NCBI RefSeq assembly: GCF_013426895.1
Contig: NZ_AP023175.1
Coordinates: forward strand, 558,001-622,000
DNA from: Paraburkholderia largidicola
GTDB taxonomy: Bacteria > Pseudomonadota > Gammaproteobacteria > Burkholderiales > Burkholderiaceae
Direction: 5' to 3'
DNA length: 64,000 nt
A program made the translations under genes and the position numbers. Below, in pieces: positions 60,684 to 64,000 of this stretch (position 1 is the first letter of the stretch; every line of letters begins with the position of its first letter). Below the pieces are notes generated by a model. It searched no databases. It was not told the DNA's origin and worked only from the letters and a program-made list of their open reading frames with translations.

Positions 60684-60990
60684 GATTTCCCCCGTAGGAA
60701 ATGAGATGTCACATAGCCGTCGCGCCCCATGCGCGTTGGCCAATCAAACCGCCCTTTCGGACGGATACAACCGGCAAGTGCCGCCGAAGGTGTCGTCATG
60801 GTCGCGAATGGCCGTACACCGTACGAACCATTCGCGCCACTTTCTACCGACGTCCGCCCCCCATTGGCTCCGCCGCCCCCACAGTCGCATGTGGCAAACC
60901 CCGGCCGCGACTGCGAAGTTCTGTGCTGCTGTCGGAGACTTCCTTTGGCCTTGCTTTCCGGCAGCAGCGATTTCGTCGTGACTGCCATAT

Positions 60991-61006
60991 CGCAACGGGT
61001 ATGCCA
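60991..61006 (-). promoter_or_regulatory. sigma-54 promoter (-24/-12) for the flp-tad operon
   Basis: Minus-strand sequence TGGCATACCCGTTGCG has GG and GC exactly 10 nt apart, TGGCA at -24 and TTGC at -12, against the consensus TGGCAC-N5-TTGC. Transcription would start near 60980, giving a ~300-nt leader before flp1. A sigma-54 activator gene lies immediately to the right. Confidence 0.7.
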
Positions 61007-61169
61007 TGTGCCCGCAAACCCTTGTCGCGCCGTGATCGGGCTGGCGCGGCACGTGGTTTTTCAGGGGCTGGCGGTTCGCGATGTTGCGAACCCGTAACGT
61101 GATTTCGAAGCGCGGCGCGCATGTGCGCCAGGCCACATGGCCAACCGAACACGGTCAAAGATGCGACGA

Positions 61170-61189
61170 ATCGGGCCGCAAAGCCCGAT
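61170..61189. promoter_or_regulatory. inverted repeat, possible enhancer site 1
   Basis: ATCGGGC (61170-61176) and GCCCGAT (61183-61189) form a perfect 7-bp inverted repeat with a 6-bp spacer, about 165-185 bp upstream of the sigma-54 element. Confidence 0.45.
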
Positions 61190-61196
61190 GGCAATG

Positions 61197-61230
61197 GCTT
61201 CCCGGTCAGAACTACCGGTCACCGGGAAGC
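61197..61230. promoter_or_regulatory. inverted repeat, possible enhancer site 2
   Basis: GCTTCCCGGT (61197-61206) and ACCGGGAAGC (61221-61230) form a perfect 10-bp inverted repeat with a 14-bp spacer that itself contains ACCGGT. It is the strongest dyad in the region, 190-225 bp upstream of the sigma-54 element. Confidence 0.5.
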
Positions 61231-61276
61231 ACTGATCGGTCTGAAGAACCGATTGCCGGATGTGTCGCAGAGTTGA

Positions 61277-61331
61277 GACGGCGCGAAAAGCGCCGCTGCG
61301 AGCGCGGCGCGGCCTTGTGGCGCAAGGCGCC
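61277..61331. promoter_or_regulatory. overlapping hairpins, possible enhancer/structured RNA
   Basis: Three perfect hairpins lie here: CGGCGC-GAAAA-GCGCCG (61277-61293), GCGCCGC-N7-GCGGCGC (61288-61308) and GTGGCGC-AAG-GCGCCAC (61315-61331). The first two share bases and exclude each other. Confidence 0.35.
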
Positions 61332-61695
61332 ACGTACGAGCCCCCACGTGCACGCGCACGCAAATGCTCCGGGTCGCAAACGATTCAAGCGCAGGTAGAA
61401 ATTGCAGAAGGGTGAATCTGCATCCTGATTTACGCTTATATAAAGCCCCTACCCATTCATTTATCTTTGTTTTTACTGTGCATTTCATGCGACGATAACT
61501 TCGTGTTGCGAAGCATGTGCGCGGCGCAAAGGCATCCCGACATTGCGGCATTCATGACCCGCATGTAGAAGAACACGAAAAACGCTCAGGTTCGCGCAGG
61601 CGACCCTCAAAAGACCACATCGTTTTGCCGTAGTACAAGGATCACTGACCTTGTCGCGCGATGCGCAAGGGCGACGTCCACTACCGGGGGGTAAC

Positions 61696-63189
61696 ATGAG
61701 TTCCACTTCCACAACGGGCGCTTCAGACCGCACTGTGCTCTGTGTGGCATCCACGCCCGACGAAGCGCTCGCAGCCTTCCTCGGCGCGGCGGGATGGCAG
61801 GTCGTGCACGCCAGAAACACGGCCGCTGCGGAAAAGCTGCTCGATCGCGGCGACATCAAGGTCGGCCTTGTCACGCTGCCCGACGACGTCACGCAGCAGC
61901 AGCTCTCGGCGCTCGAAGCCTGCATGCGCCACGGTGAGGCAAACTGGATCGCGCAGATCGCGCCCGGCCACGCCACCGACGATCTCACCAGCCGCTTCAT
62001 CCTCGACTACTGCTTCGACTTCGTCACCGCGCCGTGCATGAACGACCGGCTGATCTTCGCGCTCGGCCACGCGCACGGCCTGTCGAATCTGCGCCGTGCG
62101 AGCTTCCGGCCACAGCCGTCGCTGGGCGCGCACGGCATGGTCGGCCATTGCGAGCCGATGCAAAAGCTGTATCGCCGGATCGACAAATGCGCGCAGACGG
62201 ACGCGCCCGTGTTCATCGCGGGCGAGTCGGGCACGGGCAAGGAACTGACGGCACGCGCGGTGCACGACGGCTCGGCGCGCGCGCAGCAGGCGTTCGTCGC
62301 GATCAATTGCGCGGCGATTCCGCCTACCCTGTTGCAAGCCGAACTGTTCGGCCATGAGCGCGGCGCGTTCACGGGCGCGCTGCAACGCAAGATCGGCCGG
62401 ATCGAGCATGCGCACGGCGGTACGTTGTTCCTCGACGAAATCGGCGATATGCCGCACGAATGCCAGGCCGTGCTGCTGCGCTTCCTGCAGGAAGGCACGA
62501 TCGAGCGCCTGGGCGGCAACGCCTCCGTCAAGGTCGACGTGCGCGTGATCTCGGCGACGCACGTGAATCTCGAAGCCGCCGTGAAGGACGGACGCTTCCG
62601 CGCCGACCTGTATCACCGGCTGTGCGTGCTGCGGCTCGATGAGCCGCCGCTGCGCGAGCGCGGCAGCGACATCCGCCTGCTCGCCGACTACGCGCTCAGC
62701 ATGTATCGGCAGGACGGCACGCATAAGATTCGCGGCTTTTCCAGCGGCGCGGTAGTGTCGATGTCGAACTACGACTGGCCCGGCAACGTGCGCGAGCTGA
62801 TCAACTGCGTGCGGCGGGCCGTCGTGATGACGGAAGGACGCTTCATTACGGAAACCGATCTCGGCTTGCCGGAAGTGTCCGGCGTGCGCGCAAAGACGCT
62901 TGCCGAAATCCGCACCCAGGCGGAAATCGAGGCGATCGAAGAAGCGCTGCGGCGGCACGGGCACAACCTGTCGGGCGCGGCGGCCGATCTCGGCGTGTCG
63001 CGCGCCACGCTCTACCGGCTGATGAACGCAAACCGGATGAACCCGGATGCGAACGCGATGCGCTCGATGCGCCGTGCCAGCGGCGAAGGCCGCACCGATG
63101 GCGGCACGGACGGCAGCTCGGACGACGGCGACGACAGCGATTCGGGCTCGCACAGGGCGCGCGCTGTCGCGGCGGTATCGGTGGGCTGA
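61696..63189 (+). CDS. sigma-54 enhancer-binding regulator with degenerate receiver (VpsR-like)
   Basis: 497 residues. The N-terminal ~130 residues resemble a receiver but lack its phospho-acceptor Asp and terminal Lys (KVGLVTLPDD and FDFVTAPCMND where DxxxP and K-P would be). A full AAA+ sigma-54 activation domain follows: Walker A GESGTGKE (176-183), GAFTGA (223-228, sigma-54 contact), Walker B LFLDEIGD (244-251) and later arginine fingers. A Fis-type helix-turn-helix ends the protein (GHNLSGAAADLGVSRATLYRLM), then a Gly/Asp/Ser-rich tail. The ATG at 61696 has GGGGGGTAAC upstream. It faces away from the tad operon and is a natural activator of its sigma-54 promoter. Confidence 0.93.
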   Translation: MSSTSTTGASDRTVLCVASTPDEALAAFLGAAGWQVVHARNTAAAEKLLDRGDIKVGLVTLPDDVTQQQLSALEACMRHGEANWIAQIAPGHATDDLTSRFILDYCFDFVTAPCMNDRLIFALGHAHGLSNLRRASFRPQPSLGAHGMVGHCEPMQKLYRRIDKCAQTDAPVFIAGESGTGKELTARAVHDGSARAQQAFVAINCAAIPPTLLQAELFGHERGAFTGALQRKIGRIEHAHGGTLFLDEIGDMPHECQAVLLRFLQEGTIERLGGNASVKVDVRVISATHVNLEAAVKDGRFRADLYHRLCVLRLDEPPLRERGSDIRLLADYALSMYRQDGTHKIRGFSSGAVVSMSNYDWPGNVRELINCVRRAVVMTEGRFITETDLGLPEVSGVRAKTLAEIRTQAEIEAIEEALRRHGHNLSGAAADLGVSRATLYRLMNANRMNPDANAMRSMRRASGEGRTDGGTDGSSDDGDDSDSGSHRARAVAAVSVG

Positions 63190-63290
63190 GTCGTTTTTTC
63201 CTTTGAGTCTCTTTGCTTGAGTCACGCTGCGGCCTTCGCGCCGTTCGGTTCGCCGTCCCGTCGACGCTGAACGGCGCGGCGCCAAATGTG

Positions 63291-63321
63291 TCCATTGCAT
63301 TGTCGATCGCATCGCAATGGA
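63291..63321. promoter_or_regulatory. inverted repeat before efflux gene
   Basis: TCCATTGC (63291-63298) and GCAATGGA (63314-63321) form a perfect 8-bp inverted repeat with a 15-bp spacer containing CGATCG, just before the transporter start at 63335. It is a possible TetR- or MarR-type operator. Confidence 0.4.
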
Positions 63322-63334
63322 GTGGACACCCCTC

Positions 63335-64000
63335 ATGTCCGACCGCGCTTCTCTCGACCGCGCGCGCGGCGAGCCGCACGCCTTCCCCGCCCAGGCCAGC
63401 CCGTGCGACGATCTCGCGATCCGCGCGCAACCCGCCGCCCGGACGCCGTGCCGCCGCAAGCGCCTCGCGCTCGGCGCGACCATACTCGGCTCCAGCATGG
63501 CGTTCATCGACGGCTCCGTCGTCAATGTCGCGCTCCCTGCCATTCAGACCGAACTCGGCGCGAGCGTCGCAGCGATGCAATGGGTCGTCAACGCGTATCT
63601 GCTGCTGCTCGGGTCGCTGGTCCTGGTTGGCGGCGCGCTGGGCGACAAGCTCGGGCAGCGCAACGTGTTCGTCGCGGGCATCGTGCTGTTCACGGCGGCG
63701 TCGGCGGCATGCGGACTCGCGCCGGAGCCCGCCGCGCTGATCGCGGCGCGCGCGGTGCAAGGCGCGGGCGCGGCGCTGCTGGTGCCGGGCAGTCTTGCGA
63801 TCATCGGCGCCGTGTTCGACGAGCGCGAGCGCGGCCGGGCGATCGGCACGTGGGCCGGCTTCGGCGCCATCACGTCGGCGCTCGGGCCCGTCGCAGGCGG
63901 CTGGCTCGTCGATGCGTTCTCGTGGCGCGCCATCTTCTATCTGAACGTGCCGATTGCAGCCGTCACGGTGGCGCTCGCGCTGTCGTCGATACCGGCGGGC
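63335..64000 (+). CDS. DHA2-type MFS efflux transporter (3' end outside window)
   Basis: The first 222 residues are seen; the frame is open to the window edge. After a ~45-residue hydrophilic lead, helices start at LALGATILGSSMAFIDGSVVNVALPAIQTEL, which is the DHA2 (EmrB/QacA) signature for helix 1. Motif A is in GGALGDKLGQRNVFVAGIVLF, and helix 4-5 has LIAARAVQGAGAALLVPGSLAIIGAVF. Motif C follows in AITSALGPVAGGWLVDAFSWRAIFYLNVPIA. The predicted role is drug/proton antiport, 14 helices when complete. It is a new unit, 145 bp after the activator gene and preceded by an inverted repeat. Confidence 0.92.
   Translation, partial: MSDRASLDRARGEPHAFPAQASPCDDLAIRAQPAARTPCRRKRLALGATILGSSMAFIDGSVVNVALPAIQTELGASVAAMQWVVNAYLLLLGSLVLVGGALGDKLGQRNVFVAGIVLFTAASAACGLAPEPAALIAARAVQGAGAALLVPGSLAIIGAVFDERERGRAIGTWAGFGAITSALGPVAGGWLVDAFSWRAIFYLNVPIAAVTVALALSSIPAG

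Larger units (their letters stand above)
60684..61695. other. 1-kb intergenic region between flp and its activator gene
   Basis: 1012 bp with no supported gene. From left to right (plus strand) it holds the flp 5' leader, a sigma-54 -24/-12 element (60991-61006), a cluster of perfect inverted repeats (61170-61331) and, at about 61400-61500, an AT-rich stretch (ATTTACGCTTATATAAAGC) that could contain the promoter of the activator gene. Short overlapping open frames in all directions are typical GC-rich shadows. Confidence 0.8.

Noticed and set aside
60773..60790. another possible sigma-54 element nearer to flp1 (GGCAAGTGCC region)
   Set aside because: The spacing between the GG and GC elements is not 10 nt, and the -12 TTGC core is missing on the minus strand.
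60701..61398. several 100-130-codon open frames between flp and the activator
   Set aside because: They overlap each other on both strands and run through the sigma-54 element and inverted repeats; none has a ribosome-binding site or protein-like composition.

Overview
The window is chromosomal DNA of very high GC content and dense coding, without rRNA, tRNA, insertion sequences, phage genes or CRISPR arrays. Gene content suggests a Burkholderiales bacterium, most likely Paraburkholderia or Burkholderia: a Burkholderia-type porin, a DUF4148 secreted protein, a Tat-exported phospholipase C and an AcpA-type phosphoesterase, a benABCD operon under a BenM/CatM-like LysR regulator, and a Burkholderiales-type Tad pilus locus. 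This assignment is inference from gene content.

Layout. 1-3.3 kb: end of a DUF2325 protein, then a leftward molybdenum module (di-Mop/TOBE protein, small molybdopterin-fold protein, TOBE-less ModE regulator). 3.4-8.2 kb: YceH-family protein, AcpA-like phosphoesterase with a small partner, LysM/M23 lipoprotein, glutaredoxin 3, DUF4148 protein. 8.4-17.7 kb: AraC regulator preceded by a 12-bp tandem repeat, dihydrolipoamide dehydrogenase-like flavoprotein, LysR regulator divergent from benABCD (benzoate to catechol), and a porin. 17.9-27.3 kb: epimerase plus cupin, MocR regulator, AI-2E-type permease, an alpha/beta-hydrolase fused to a LuxR DNA-binding domain, a ferritin-like di-iron protein, a VC0807-like membrane protein and a CodA-like deaminase. 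27.4-35.4 kb: phospholipase C, small lipoprotein, tandem Asp/Glu-racemase protein, single-domain response regulator, Ysc84 lipoprotein, glycogen synthase. 35.5-43.9 kb: glycogen debranching enzyme, then a photosensory cluster (bacteriophytochrome kinase, two receiver-only proteins, PAS kinase, heme oxygenase). 44-47.6 kb: CsbD protein, small protein, prolyl-4-hydroxylase-like dioxygenase, SnoaL-like protein, patatin. 47.8-60.7 kb: a 15-gene leftward tad locus beginning with three nearly identical 59-residue Flp prepilins. 61.7-63.2 kb: a divergent sigma-54 enhancer-binding protein. 63.3 kb to the end: a truncated DHA2-type efflux transporter.

The most informative non-coding signal is a sigma-54 -24/-12 element (GG-N10-GC, 60991-61006, minus strand) about 300 nt before the first flp gene. 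It lies beside a sigma-54 activator gene, with several perfect inverted repeats 165-350 bp upstream that could be its enhancer. Other signals worth testing are two LysR-type ATAC-N7 sites before benA, an RLNP-repeat leader peptide overlapping the araC-type start codon, a nested palindromic element between two convergent genes, and a pseudoknot-like layout before the porin. Most operons end in strong hairpin terminators, which are listed.
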